Source: Wurfbainia villosa
Taxonomy: Eukaryota; Streptophyta; Magnoliopsida; Zingiberales; Zingiberaceae
Assembly: GCA_025175895.1 (NCBI GenBank)
Contig: CM046007.1
Coordinates: 29,097,913-29,161,912, forward strand
Direction of reading: 5' to 3'
Length of the DNA: 64,000 nucleotides
Shown piece by piece: positions 37,542-49,039 of this stretch. The translations under genes and the position numbers were made by a program. The notes beneath the pieces were generated by a model. It was not told the DNA's origin, did no database searches, and worked only from the letters and a program-made list of their open reading frames with translations. The stretch's first letter is position 1. The number at the start of each line of letters is the position of its first letter.

Positions 37542-40500
37542 TCAAGCTTCAGAACCCTCGGCTGTAGTCGTTTGCTTGTTGACTCTGCTTCTTAGTTCTC
37601 CGAATGTCCGCATGCTTTCGGCATCAAATCCTCCAACAAACTAGGAATTAAGACCAGTTCAATGATAAAAGATTTGAAGGTTTTTACGAGAACAAAGATG
37701 TAGAGAAGAGGCGCTCGTCCGATGCTTGTACCTGATGGACCCTGAAGGCAAATCTCACACCTTGTAGAAGCAGGAACTCTCTGTTTGGCTCTTTCTCGCT
37801 GCCGCCTAATGCATCAAGCTCCGTGGAAACCCTCTTCATGTACTTCCTCACCAGCTGCACCGACGCTAATTTGATCTGCCATGATTTGAGCATCTTATTA
37901 GATTCATCTTGTTGTTGTTATTATTATTATTGTTATTTATCTTTCGTGATGAAACATGATACCTTGCCGACTACACCAGAATCTGAGAGCCAATCAGTTG
38001 GAATTCCGAACTCCCTGTAACAAGCAATCGCCATATCTCTTGTTCGTAGGAGAGCATAGACACTTTGTTCCATTCTGATTCACCAAAAGAGTTTTAATAA
38101 AATGAATTCTTACTTGGTGGAGCTTAACAAGGCTTTATGAGAAACCATGCACAGTCGACTTACTTTTCAAGCAAATAATAGATCTTCTTGAGAGCAGCTT
38201 CACAGGAAAGTTTGGGGTCGTCTTCAAAGGATGAAACTCTTTTCTCCAGCTTCGTCAGATCTTGGTACTCAAAAGCTGCTTCCCTCATCGCATCAGCTTT
38301 ACTTTCGGGCCAATCGAAGTGCTTCAGAACAGCTCTCTCATCCACCTACACGTGCAAAATTAATCTTCGACAAGTTCTATAATTTGATCGATGAGGTGAG
38401 CAATGATCAATTAGTAGGCAGGCTAGCTACCAAGAAGGAGAGTTCTTCGTCTAGCCAGTTTACAAAAGAAACAAGGTCTTCCTCGTTTGTGAATCTTGCT
38501 GCTCGAACCTCCGCAGCTAGCGATTCCACAAATTCGCCTTGAGTCTCCACATCGGCTTTAACCTGCATTGGCAGCGAGTTTCATCTTCGATTTATAGAGT
38601 CCAGGAGCAAGAACAATTGTTGCACTGAAGCAAGGTGCAGCATGCCTTTGAATTGCTTACTGCTAAGAGGAAGGTAGATCGCTTGGCGATCTCGCCAAGC
38701 ATATTGCTTCTCGCATGTGCTACATTGGACGAAGTGGAGACCACAGAGGAGTCGTCTTTCTTGGCTTCACGTTTCATGAGGGACTGATAGAACTCCACCA
38801 ACTCAGATGCGCGATGGACTTTGTCGCTGGTAGGCGTTTTTGGTAAAGCGCCAGGAGGGGGAGGCGGCCGCGGAGGACCACCTGGGGGAGGTGGCGGAGG
38901 CGGGGCGCCTGGTGGTGCAGGTGGAGGTGGTGGGAGACCATTTGTTGAAGTGGTGGTGGAACTCGGAGTTGCACCTCCACCAGAAGCTTTGGGAGGCGGC
39001 CGAGCGACCCTCGGAGGCCTCTTCTCAATCTGTGCCAATTCCATCTTGGTCACTACTGGGCTGTCCACCTTGGCGTCGCCGGATTGCTCGCCGGAGTCAG
39101 TAGAAGCGGCAGTGGTCGTTTGCTTCTCCATGATTTGAGCAAGTTTTGGGGGCAATGCAATTGATGGCCTCGATCTGAAATCGAGAAAAGAGTTGAGCGC
39201 AGCATTGTTGCCGAACCTCACGGCTCTAGCTTTCTCTGCCTTCTTCTTGATCTGCTTCTCCCTCTCCATGGCTAGCTTGTGGCTGTCCTTGAAGGCCGGG
39301 TACTTCTCGTCCGCTACGCCCTCAACCGACTTGGACATCAACCGGAAAGAGGTCGCGACGCCGTTCAACTGTTCGTCTTCCGGACTGGGATCCTGTCTTC
39401 CGTAGTTGGTGATGGCGACGCTTTCGCCGGCGTTCCTCAGCATGAGCGCCTCGAGCGGTCCCTTAGGCCGCGTCGGGCGCTGCATCGCCGAACGCTCGCT
39501 TATAGGCGAGGAGAGAACGCTGCTAGCGTCGTCCCGCCCGCTCCTGCTGCCGGCACCCCAACGCTTGAGCTTCTGGATGAGGCTCTGCTTCTTGCTGACG
39601 GAACTGAGGCGGCTGGAAAAGCTGTCGACGGAGGCGTTGTCGAAGTCTTCGCTGCCAGGGGAGGAGGGCATGAAGGAGATGTTGATGTCCAAGTCAGTGT
39701 CGCCCTGGCCGCGTTCCGAGCCCGCGTAGTCCTGGATGAGACGCTTGGCCTTCTCCAGGGACTTGGGGCTGAGGCTTTTGTTGAGGTCGCGGGCGGAGAG
39801 CTTGCCGGAGGGGTTCTGGTAGTCGCGGAGCTCGTAGCGAAGGCAGGCGTTGACCCAACGCAGGTAGACAAGCTCCTCCACCTCTCCGAAGCGGTTCATT
39901 TGGAGGCCTTCCACTTGCTTGGCGAGGTCCTCGTTGGCGCGCTTCAGATTGTTGATCTCCTCCCTCGCCCTTGCCACCATCTCGGTCTTTAAGGAAGAAG
40001 AAGTTAGAAATCAATCGAGGATAGATTTCAGTTTGATAATGAGATTTGTGACACGAAAACACACCTCGGTCATGTTGGCTAGCGCCGCCGCTCTGGCCTC
40101 CGCTGCATCCAGCTTCATCATCAGCTCCCTCTTTTCGTGCTGCAGCTCCTTGCTCTTCGTCATTAGGTCCACCACCTTCAGTTCCTTCACTGCTTTCATC
40201 TTCCTCTCCGCCTCCGCTTCCTTCCTCACCGCGTCCTCCTCCTTCGCCCGCAGCGCTGTCACTTGCTGCTTCAGCAGCAGCAGGTGCCCCTTCGTCTGCC
40301 GCGCTTCCTCCTGCATCTGCCGCTGCAGCTCCTGAATTTTATTCCTCGACGCCTCCGCCTCCTTCCTCGCCCCCGCCCCCGCCCCCGCCCCCTGCATCGC
40401 CTGCTCCTCTAGAATTCTCTTCTCTTCCTCCAATGAAGTCACGGTTATCTTGAGCTTGTCGATTTCCATTGTCTTGGTCTTGACCTGCTTCTGCAGTTCC

Positions 40501-41114
40501 GCGACGTCGGATTCATGTTCTTTCAGCCCGTAGTACTCCAGCAGCTCGCTCTGCAGCTTCGCCTCCCTCTCCTCTAGCTCCTTCACCAGCTTCCCGAGCC
40601 TCTCCACCTCCATCTCGTAATACGAATCCTCTTTCATAACGGCAGACTTTTCGGTACTCGGCAACGGCAGCTCAACCTCGCCGGAGAAGAGGTCTTCGAA
40701 TTCCGGCAGCAACTCATTCACCTCCTCCATCAGCTTGCTCTGGATTGAGCTTATCACGTTGCCGATTCTCTTTTCCTCCTCTTCCTCCTCTTCTTTCCCC
40801 TCATCCTGTTAATTAATTACAGAAAGATAGATCGATCTCTCGTATATACCTATTGGCGAGCGAAAACAGACAATGAAAATTTAACAAACCGGAGTCTCCG
40901 TCTCAGTAGAATTAAAATCCAGGTTCGCAACGCCATCACCTGATTCACAATTGATCTATTTTTACAGATATCTGTCTATCTGATGAAAGAGGATGGATGA
41001 CAAATGAATGATGGTACCTGGAGGCTTTAATGGAAGGGGTTTTGAGCGGTTTGCCTGCTTAACTGCAAAGGCTGCTGCAGTGACCGCAACCAGGAATCCT
41101 ACACTAACAAGCAT
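37542..41114 (-). CDS. CHUP1: CHUP1, chloroplast unusual positioning 1 (nine exons)
   Basis: Exons as read: 41114-41018, 40939-40890, 40805-40065, 39986-38661, 38562-38431, 38345-38164, 38074-37963, 37875-37732, 37640-37542. All introns are GT-AG, phases agree, and the total is 961 codons with the stop; Arabidopsis CHUP1 is about 1000 residues. CHUP1 sits on the outer chloroplast envelope and, with profilin and actin, moves chloroplasts in response to light. Seen: a hydrophobic N terminus (MLVSVGFLVAVTAAAFAVK), the membrane anchor; an acidic stretch (EEEEEEEK); a long coiled coil (about residues 100-320); the conserved NRFGEVEELVYLRWVNACLRYEL; a serine-rich middle; a proline-rich profilin-type segment (about 650-680); and the conserved C-terminal domain (FLLAVKADVETQG, WLDEELSFLVDERAVL, NREFLLLQGVRFAFRVHQ) linked to actin assembly. 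The gene looks complete and functional. Confidence 0.96.
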
Positions 41115-41147
41115 GAAGAATTCTTATATGAAGTTTCCTTCATGCAT
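41099..41147 (-). promoter_or_regulatory. Two short upstream open reading frames at the CHUP1 start
   Basis: On the minus strand an ATG at 41147 opens 7 codons and stops at 41124. A second ATG at 41143 opens 14 codons in another frame and runs past the CHUP1 ATG (41114), stopping at 41099. If the mRNA starts upstream of 41147, both would be met first by scanning ribosomes and could lower CHUP1 translation. Whether the transcript includes them is not visible here. Confidence 0.55.
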
Positions 41148-42520
41148 CAGTTTCTCTTCATCCGACTGGGAACCATCAGGAAACCGATGAACGAACCATC
41201 AGCGGCCCACGGGCCACGGGGCATATGAAACTTTTATGGTGTTTCCCCCACCGGAGCAAGGGAGCACCACCACTTCAGTGGTTGCGTTCCTCTATCCATA
41301 ATTACTCACGTTAACTTCTTCCGCATGCGGACAAGGAAAATATTTTGGGAGAATTCATGGGGCATGGGGCAGCGTAAAAATGCTACATGGTTGGGATAAC
41401 TTAGTACGTCTCGATGTGCCGTTGTTTGGCTTCATTTGTCTCTTGGAAAACCAGTGCAGGTGGAGGTTTTCTGTTCTCATATCCCGAGATAAACATTTGG
41501 GAGTTTTCTTTTGTTTTTGATCGATTTTCTGCGGTGAATCTTAGGCAGCAACAGTTTGTGTCCCCCCAATGCGTTTGCGACCTCTGCTAATCGTGGTTCC
41601 AGCCCACAAAAGGCACCCTCGAACCCTTTCGACCCATGAAAAATAGCATGTAACACTGGTTCGACGATATTATGTAGAGAGTTATAAGTTATCCTGCAGT
41701 GGCTGCAGTTTTTTTATTGTAGATAAGGATAATATGTACTTTTGACACTAACCGTTTTTTATATATATTCCAAGTTTATAGTGATATTTAAAAGGCAAAT
41801 AATTTTTTTAAAAAAAATCTTAATTCGTTTAAACTTCTTTCATTTATTTTAAGAATAGTATGACATTTGGATTTTTTTTATCGCTTTGGCTAATTGTAGC
41901 ATTGAAAGAACAAGATACGAAAGGGACTAGGCAAAATCTATCAAGTTAGAAAGTCAACTTGGAAAAAATCTTTCAAAAAGATAGAATTGTCATATTAACA
42001 GTTATGAAATACTCACAACTTCAACAATTTTAATTTCCGTAGATATCTGAGAATCAAACTGAATGTCCCGTCGGTGCACCGTAGCTCGGGATTAAAAAAA
42101 AAATCCATCAAGATACAATAGAAAGTGGCTACAAGAATATTATTAAAAGCTATGAAATTGTTTTCGCCACCCCCTAAATAAGGGAAGAATAAAGAAAATG
42201 ACATAGGATCACTGTCAGGAGTATGTGTGTGTATATATTGATGTGGTCGCTTTTTGATCCCTTTCGTCGAGTCCTTAGAAGAAAGTGGATTCTCACAGTC
42301 ACAGTAGTAATTTTCTTTTTCTATCAAGGTCAACACAAGTCAAAAAATGAAATGGACAAGTAATTAGAGAACAATCCCTTTCCTTTACCTCTACAACTCT
42401 TTATATAGGAGCTCGGTATAGTTTCTGTCTCCATCATGAGCGATGCATTATTTTGTTATCTAATGTACTATGTTGAGTGTGTAGGTAATGTATTATACTT
42501 TTCTAAGATTTGATTATCTG
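41148..42520. other. CHUP1 upstream region, no gene seen
   Basis: Presumed promoter and 5' flank of CHUP1, AT-rich beyond 41700. A TATA-like run (TTATATATATTCC, near 41758) lies about 640 bp before the ATG and could serve the minus strand. No open frame with recognisable content. Confidence 0.5.
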
Positions 42521-42599
42521 GTGTCCCTGCACCAACAATCTCGTCGACATCATATCCAATTAATTATGATTTGACTTTTTCGAGAGGGTAGCTAATGAT

Positions 42600-42870
42600 A
42601 CTAAAAGGAAAGGCTACGGGCCGAACCTAGATTTTGATAATGGTAAAGATTCAAAGTTAAATTATTTTATTATCTCATGTACTATGTTGAGTGTGCAGGT
42701 AATGTGTTAGACTTTTCTAAGGTCAAAGATGCCAAGCGAATCTCGGAAAGTGAAGAAACCTCGATGGTCGAGTGACCGGAAGCTAAGTGACAGGCTAGAA
42801 GGACTAAAGGTAAGTGATATGGTCGTAGACGGATTTTCTCACCTCCCTTCAATGCTAAGAGGCGTACAGG
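42600..42870 (+). repeat. Decayed LTR start resembling the LTR of element E
   Basis: The run CCGAACCTAGATTTTGATAATGG...GTTGAGTGTGCAGG parallels the first 120 bp of the LTR at 49735 (CGAACCTGAGTTTTGATTATAGC...TCGAGTGTGCAGA). A 60-bp piece of it is repeated at about 42440-42510. No boundaries can be fixed. Confidence 0.4.
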
Positions 42871-42879
42871 AGGCTTAGG

Positions 42880-44180
42880 GTTCTCTCCCGGCCGCAACAG
42901 TAATAGAACATGAATAGAAAAACGCTAACAACCAAAGAAGAGAACACAGATATTAGTGCCTATAAGATTAATATATCTCCACAATGGTATGATATTGTCC
43001 ACTTTGGGCCTAAGCCCTCATGGTTTTATTTTTAGGCTTTATCCAAAAGACTTCATATCAATAGAGATATCTTTTCATCTTATAAGCACATGATCTTTTC
43101 CATGTCTTACCAATGTGGGACTTTAATTGTATTCCCAATACTCCAACAATCCCCCCTCAAACGAAGGACCACATTGACCCCCCTCAAGCCTATCCTTCCT
43201 TGAAGGACATCCTCTGCTTGATGTTCGATCCTCAACCCACCAGGACTTCACCAACTGCTGCAGTTCTCTCGACCTGACTTCTTGCGTTGTCCTTACGCCC
43301 AATCGACTTCCTGCAAGTTGTTCGGTCCTCCCGACCCAACTGGACTTCCTGCTTGGTGTCTGATTCTCTTGATCCGAACATGGGAGCTCAACTTCCTTCG
43401 TTCAAGGTTTATGGCTTGACATGGACTATGACTATGTTACCAAATGTTAGTGCCTATAAGATTGATATATCTTCACAATGGTATGATATTGTCCACTTTG
43501 GGCCTAAGCCCTCATGATTTTGTTTTTGAGCTTTATCCAAAATGCCTCATACCAATGGAGATATCTTTTCATCTTATAAGCACATATTCTTTTCCATGTC
43601 TTACCAATGTAGGATTTTGATTGTATTCCCAATACTCCAATAACAGACACAGAGTTTTATGTGGTTCGAAATGAGGATTCCTACTCCACGGGGTGAGCTC
43701 TCTCACGAGCTACAGTGCCAAAGCACTTTTACTACGAACTTCCTTCTTCGTGAAAAAATCTTCCAAAGGCGGAGGGAAAAACCTCTTACAATTAGCTCAG
43801 TGTATAAAGATTGAAAGAAAAATGGAGCTTGCTACTCTCCTCCTCTCCTTCTTTCTTTCTTCTTCTTCCTCTCCGGCGATGTGGTTGCTCTTCCCCTCAA
43901 GCGTGCCTTCATCTCTCGCTTTTGGAAATTGTGGATCCTCCTCTCTCTCGCCCCCCCCTTTGCCTTTTATCATCCTCCTCCTTCTTTGCTATCTATCACG
44001 TAACGAACACCTTCCATCACCGTACACGTGGCCACCTCGCTTACCTGGAGAATCATTCTGTTACAGAAATGGAGAGTGGAGACTCCTCTGAATATTATGT
44101 GGGGTCCTAGTCCGTTACATAACAAACTCTCATAAACATTTTGAGAAATATTCTAACCTTTCCTTTTCACCCTCTTGCCC
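42880..44180 (-). repeat. Remnant of a copia LTR, minus strand, interrupted by the TRIM
   Basis: Outside the TRIM, 43650-43800 (TGTGGTTCGAAATGAGGATTC..CTACTCCACGG, then TCCTTCTTCGTG, then a GGCGGAG...AACCTC) parallels the reverse complement of the end of the element A LTR (28290-28420). The part before the TRIM (42890-42950) resembles the region next to the terminus of the minus-strand LTR at 906. The rest (43800-44180) is CT-rich with spurious open frames. Confidence 0.45.
42951..43642 (+). mobile_element. TRIM (miniature LTR element) with 198-bp LTRs
   Basis: Direct repeats 42951-43148 and 43445-43642 are both 198 bp. They start TATTAGTGCC / TGTTAGTGCC and end CTCCAACA / CTCCAATA. They share TGGTATGATATTGTCCACTT and the segment with CCAATGTGGGA / CCAATGTAGGA. 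The 5-bp target duplication ACAGA is perfect (42946-42950 and 43643-43647). The 296-bp interior has no coding capacity. Size and structure fit terminal-repeat retrotransposons in miniature. I did not find a clear tRNA primer site. Orientation is taken from the TG...CA ends and is not certain. Confidence 0.85.
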
Positions 44181-44298
44181 TTCGTGAAGCTAGCCTAAAC
44201 CTATCGCCTAGGCTTAGTATAGCTCTTAGACTCCCTACCTCAGACTTCCTATAATAGCCCGAGCCAACTCCTATACTCCCCCGTATAGAGCCAATCTT

Positions 44299-44440
44299 CA
44301 GACCTGTTCCGCCGAGCCAATTTCCCTAACCTACCTTACCGAGCCATTTTCTCCCAGACCTACTTCGCCGAATCGGTTCTTTCAGATTGGCTTCACCGAA
44401 TTGGCTCTCTCAGACCTGCTTTGCCGAATCAGTTCTTCTG
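44299..44440 (+). repeat. 28-bp tandem repeat, five units
   Basis: Units starting near 44299, 44328, 44355, 44383 and 44411 share CAGACCT.CTT.GCCGAAT plus a T-rich half. No coding role is seen. It lies upstream of the antisense unit at 44876. Confidence 0.7.
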
Positions 44441-44875
44441 TTCAGATAGTGTCTTTTAAACGGATTCTTTCATTTCAATTACGGGGAAAAGATAGCAACA
44501 GTATCATTAGCCACCCCTTAAAAATAGTCAAACGAAATGTTGAGTTTGACTTTCTGAGTGTAGCATTTCTCATTTGTCCTCCCCTTATTAAATCAAATTT
44601 ATCTTTTCCTGTTACCTTACTCTATATGCTCGAAGCGGCTTATTGGGCCCATGGGCCCCACTTTTCTTTTTCCATTAAGTAGTCGAAAAGTCGCAAGAAC
44701 CCTGCATAAGTTATCTTCTTCCCCTCTTTATGAACAACCTATGCTTTAGCGACTTAGCCCTTCCTTCTCCCTCTTCCGACGATTCTCTTCGATGGTGGTC
44801 AGGTGCCCTAGCCTCCTTTTTCACAAGCGTTTCATTCTCAGCCCTCAAGAAAGTACTCCTCTCCCCTCTGCACCT

Positions 44876-47103
44876 ATGGCTCCGAAGAACCCGACCTCAC
44901 GCCCTTAGTATGAACAGACTGTCACTCAACTAAACAGTCAACATTATTTCTTCGACTGTAGGCACCAACACATAGATCCCTCTATACTTTGTCGTTTCAA
45001 CACCACCTCTTATCGACCCCATCTTCCCCCGCCAGGCTTTCACTACTTCTTCTCTGAACAACTTTTAAATGGTTTATTTTTGCTCGTACCCCCTGCCTAC
45101 CTAGAGATTTTGGACTTTTACAAGTTGCTCGTCAATCAATTTACCCCTAATTCTTTCTGCATATTATCGGGGGCAATCATAGTATTCTGACATTTAGGTC
45201 TTCCCCTGTCCCCACTGATATTTCATTGCTTCTTCCAGCTGAAATCTTCTAAGGAGGGTCTCTTTTACCTTTCTAGCCGTCCAGATTGTCAATTTTTGGT
45301 AAACATGCCCTCTTCCCATAAGGGATGGGAAGTTCTCTATTTTTTCGCTCAACTTCCCACACCCCTCCTCTACTCTGATATGTGGGAACTAGATTTGCCC
45401 GAGCTACCTTCCTTCCATAAGAGTAGGACTCAATGCCCCTTTCCGGAGGTCTATCGAGTGTTAAGAGAGTACCATTATAGCTCGGACCATCTGATGAAGT
45501 CTCCCCTCTTCAGTCACTACGAGCTGTCCCCTTTCCCCTTGATCGATCCAGGCGCCATAGGTAGGACGTTGCTCATACTCTGATACAAAACAACCTTTAT
45601 TGCCAGCATACTTCCTAACTGTTGATTTTGCAGACAACCTGATGCAGGACGCCATCATTAAAGGGGAGGAAATTACGGCAGCAAAGAAGAATAAGCCTTC
45701 CAAGAAACGCAGCAAGGGCAAATCCTCGACTATTCCTTCTTCTCCTTGCAAGAAACTTCGCCTTCGCAAGGAGGGCACTCCCAGTTCGTCCTCTATTCTC
45801 GTATCCTCTTCCTCTCATTCTCCTCCTCCGCCTTCTCCCCTAAAATTAAATAGGCATCGATGCCTAATCATCTACGAACCCCATGCGGAAGAAACTGCCT
45901 TAGTCGCCCCTATTTCTTCCCCACGAGAAAAACTTTCCTCTTCTCCTTCCACTGTTTCGTCCCCTTTCCAGCTTGCCCCAAGGGTTAACTCTCCGGTCAA
46001 CTCTCCTCCTGTAGATATCCATACAGATTTACCTTCTTCTCCACCTCCTATTCTGGTCATGGACCCTTCTATTCCCCCCACGTCCATTATGGAGCCTTTT
46101 TTGGTTGGAGGGAATCTTCCCCCTTTAGACCCCCCATCTACTTCTTTAGGATCCTCCCTTAGGATCCGTAGTACCGAGGAAGTGCGACTCTTCAATCAGT
46201 CCCAAATGTAGAGCCCTTATGAGCGCCTGTGCAGATATTTGGCGGAGGTAAGTTCTTCCCTCTTTCACAACTATGGCGTACAGACTAGTGTTTATTCCCC
46301 TAATACTCTGTTTCCCATCCCAGGCAGTTAAAGCCTGCAACGAAACCACACTAGGCATAGTGAACTATCAATCCACCATATCTGCTCGCTACACTGCCTC
46401 CCTTACTCAGCAGAAGAAAATGGCCCAACAATTGAATGAAGGCAGACAAAAGGAGTCCACCCTGGTCACCCAATGTGATGATTTGATGACCCAACTAGCA
46501 GTGGCTCGGAGTGAGCAAGAAGAACTCCAGAAAAAGATCAACGTCCTTCAGCAGCAGCTGTTCCTACAATCTAGCCAGTTTCAATAGATCCCCCTCCTCA
46601 CGCAAGAACTAGAAGAACATAAAAAGTTGCTTGCCGAGGCAAAATTCCAGGCTGCTGAATCTTCTACAACTATACTCCAACTCCAACAGGAATGCCAAAC
46701 TTGGAGAACCACTTTGGAGTCTTACCGGCACCACCAAGAAGACCTATATGTGAAGGTGTCTGTGCTTCCGGGGCTACTATCTTTAATAACCACCCAACAA
46801 CAAGAATTCTAGAAGGAGCACTTTGAAGCTCTGACTTCTCTGGGTCACCAAGCTGCGACGGTAGCAAAAGAAAGAGATGCCTTGGCCGTCCAGTTAGCTG
46901 AGTGTCAGTCCCGGTTGAAAGAGCAGGAGGCTGACCTAAAAATGAGGTATGCTCAAAAGGGCGTGCAGCTGTTCATGCTAGGTTTCGAAGGATCTTCCTA
47001 TTTGAACGTTGCCGAGGGCTACCCTCCACCAGGTGTTGACACAAGCTATCTGGACCTGGAAGTGGCTCTAGCTAAATGTCCTTCTGAGCTATTTGAATTG
47101 TAA
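44876..47103 (+). pseudogene. Antisense aORF 1 of element F, three exons, domain plus coiled coil
   Basis: ATG 44876. Exons 44876-45560, 45634-46247 and 46324-47103 join in frame to about 693 codons. Both introns are GT-AG (the second has donor GTAAGT). Five in-frame stops (44906, 45188, 46209, 46585, 46810) make this copy a pseudogene. N-terminal third: GFHYFFSEQL, NSFCILSGAIIVF, FHCFFQLK..KEGLFYLSSRPDCQFL and NMPSSHKGWEVLYFF, a pattern I associate with plant Tat-element additional ORFs. Middle: lysine-rich then serine/proline-rich. C-terminal third: long glutamine/leucine-rich coiled coil. Function unknown. AATAAA at 47143 could be its polyadenylation signal. Confidence 0.72.
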
Positions 47104-47571
47104 TTATTGTGTCTTTCTCATAGTACTGATCGACTTCTCATTAATAAAGATTTTTTGGAAATTGTAATGCCCTGTGTTGCCTTCTGCGTATGAATTATTA
47201 TTGATCAGGAATTCTTGAGGTTATCTCTGGACTATTCCTTCGTTCATTACGGCAGATTCTCCACCCTTCAGAGTGCCAGTCGACTGCTAAAATCTTTCGC
47301 TTGGGAATCTGTTCGGGCTATCCTCGTCTTTGCCTTCTTCTTACCAGAGCCAATTTTTGCTCGGTAAAAATTAAATAACCTCGCCACTTCGTCTCCTCAG
47401 ATGAGGAGGTAATTGCCCGCTCCGGGACTTATATCTCGATTATTCCCCATGCTGACGCTATTACTTCCCTCGCCCTTTCATCTTCTCTCCCTTCCCAAGG
47501 ACGAATACAAACCTTCCCCTTTCGACTATGAATTGTTACTGCGAGTCCTAGCTATCCCCCATCTTACCCTC

Positions 47572-48036
47572 ATGGCTTCTGCCGGACACCCCATCAACAT
47601 AACCTCCGATTCTGATTCCTTTGAGCTATATGATATGGATGCAGGATCCTCCCAAGAATCTGCTACCCGATCCACGACCACCTCAGCATATCGGCCTCCT
47701 CCTCCTCCTCCGCCGACCAATGCCTTGACTCCCCACGTGAGGAGGTCCTTTCAGGCACCCTTCTCTTCGTTTCGCAACCGGGTCTGGAACCCCCCGATGA
47801 CCTGGGAATACATAGTGGGAGATCCTCAGGCTTCCGCTGAACTTCCTCCGCTTCCTCCTGCCCTTGCTTTGCTTCCGGTCCCTTCGAAGGAGGTTCCTCC
47901 GTTCCCTCCAGTCGAAAATCTGCCTGCATCACCTCGGGCCCAAGGCGACCTTTACAGGGTCGTTCTGGCGCCCCTTCCTGCAGAGGAGTCCTTCGCCAGC
48001 TCTCCTACTAATAATGATAATAATAAACCTGTATAA
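47572..48036 (+). CDS. Antisense aORF 2 of element F, small serine/proline-rich protein
   Basis: An uninterrupted frame of 154 residues from ATG 47572 (the frame is open upstream to 47413 but the first good ATG is here). It begins MASAGHPINITSDSDSFELY, contains a run of seven prolines, and a segment RVWNPPMTWEYIVGDP, otherwise low complexity. I do not recognise a domain. It lies on the same strand as its neighbours, 470 bp after aORF 1, with AATAAA at 48075. No stop interrupts it. It could be a separate small gene of the element or a terminal exon. Function unknown. Confidence 0.5.
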   Translation: MASAGHPINITSDSDSFELYDMDAGSSQESATRSTTTSAYRPPPPPPPTNALTPHVRRSFQAPFSSFRNRVWNPPMTWEYIVGDPQASAELPPLPPALALLPVPSKEVPPFPPVENLPASPRAQGDLYRVVLAPLPAEESFASSPTNNDNNKPV

Positions 48037-48395
48037 ACCAGAGTTTAATTATTGTAACCATCATTTGGTATATTAATAAAAAGGAACGAGCATCTGTACT
48101 TGTCTTTTCTATGTCTCATAAACTCCAAACTATTTCAATAAAAACCTTCGATGATAATAACCCTTTTTGGACTAGGTCGACTTCGCGTAATCCAACTAAG
48201 GAATATTTTCAGTAAAGGATCAATCTCCACATCAGCTAAGTTGGATCCATACTTGCCCTTTTCGTGAAACATGGACAGTCTTTTTAGAATTACTGCGCCC
48301 AACAACCCCCACTACGACCCTTACATCTTCCCCCTTTATTTGCATTTAATGCCTCTACTTCCCAAGAAGGACAATTAATATCCCTCTTTTTTTTA

Positions 48396-48405
48396 TCTAT
48401 AAGAG
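48396..48405 (+). promoter_or_regulatory. Possible TATA box of aORF 3
   Basis: TCTATAAGAG, about 50 bp before the ATG at 48455, which sits in a good context (GCCATGG). Confidence 0.45.
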
Positions 48406-48454
48406 ATCCCAACTGCTATTTTGTTAGTGCACATTTCTCCTTCCTCCTTGCGCC

Positions 48455-48733
48455 ATGGAACACTCATCTGAGCAAGGTAGTAACTCTCTTCCTCCAGAGA
48501 GATAGACTGAAGAGCAACATCGTATCGAGGAGTTGGAAGAACGGGTTCAAGATCTGAAGCGACGCCTGCAGATAACTTCTACTCACAACTATTCTTTGTG
48601 TCAAGGGCTGGCGGTATCTCAAAGGAATCTGTCCAAGCACATGTTCCTGCAGCAGTCCTACCTTCAGCAACTACGCCGCCAGCCACAGATGCATAAAGGA
48701 GCATCTTTAGTACCCCCTCGGGAAGAACTGTAA
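48455..48733 (+). pseudogene. Antisense aORF 3 of element F, small coiled-coil protein
   Basis: 92 codons from ATG 48455 (GCCATGG), interrupted by one TAG at 48503. The part after the stop is a short coiled coil (RIEELEERVQDLKRRLQ) followed by a glutamine-rich segment (FLQQSYLQQLRRQ). The start MEHSSEQGSNSLPPER resembles nothing I can name. A TATA-like TCTATAAGAG precedes it. It is the last unit before the 60-bp tandem repeats and lies on the same strand as aORF 1 and 2. Unknown function; the coiled coil suggests it may pair with itself or with the coiled coils of aORF 1 and 4 (inference). Confidence 0.5.
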
Positions 48734-49039
48734 TCCCCCTTGAAGAGGGGCCTCATCTATTATTTTCTCTTTTAGAAAGGCTGTGTTATGTAACTTTCCT
48801 CTATCAATGAAATTTTCATCGCTCCAGATTGCATGTGTCTCTTCTTTGCTAAATGCGCATTATAGGAATAACAAGTTAAAATATGCCAACTCTACTGGCA
48901 AATAAAACTTACTGGGTTTTCACCAATATTCTTTTCAACCCATCCATCTCTCCAGCCTTCTTTCTCCCACTTGAGGCCTCAACGCCTCTTCATTGTATAG
49001 AAATCAAGTAAACATACAACTCTCCCAATTCCCCATCAC
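48734..49039. other. Short non-coding stretch
   Basis: Trailer of aORF 3 leading into the tandem repeats. No gene seen. Confidence 0.5.

Noticed and set aside
38821..39992. Plus-strand open frames over CHUP1 (glycine-rich 105 codons; 237 codons at 39279)
   Set aside because: Shadows of the GC-rich coding exon 4 of CHUP1. The glycine run is the complement of the proline-rich segment.
43693..44110. Serine/leucine-rich open frames
   Set aside because: CT-rich decayed LTR sequence, no domain, overlapping frames.
44730..44933. Open frame of 67 codons before aORF 1 as a possible first exon
   Set aside because: It is in a different frame from the ATG at 44876, which leads in frame to the conserved N-terminal domain, and no convincing splice sites link them.
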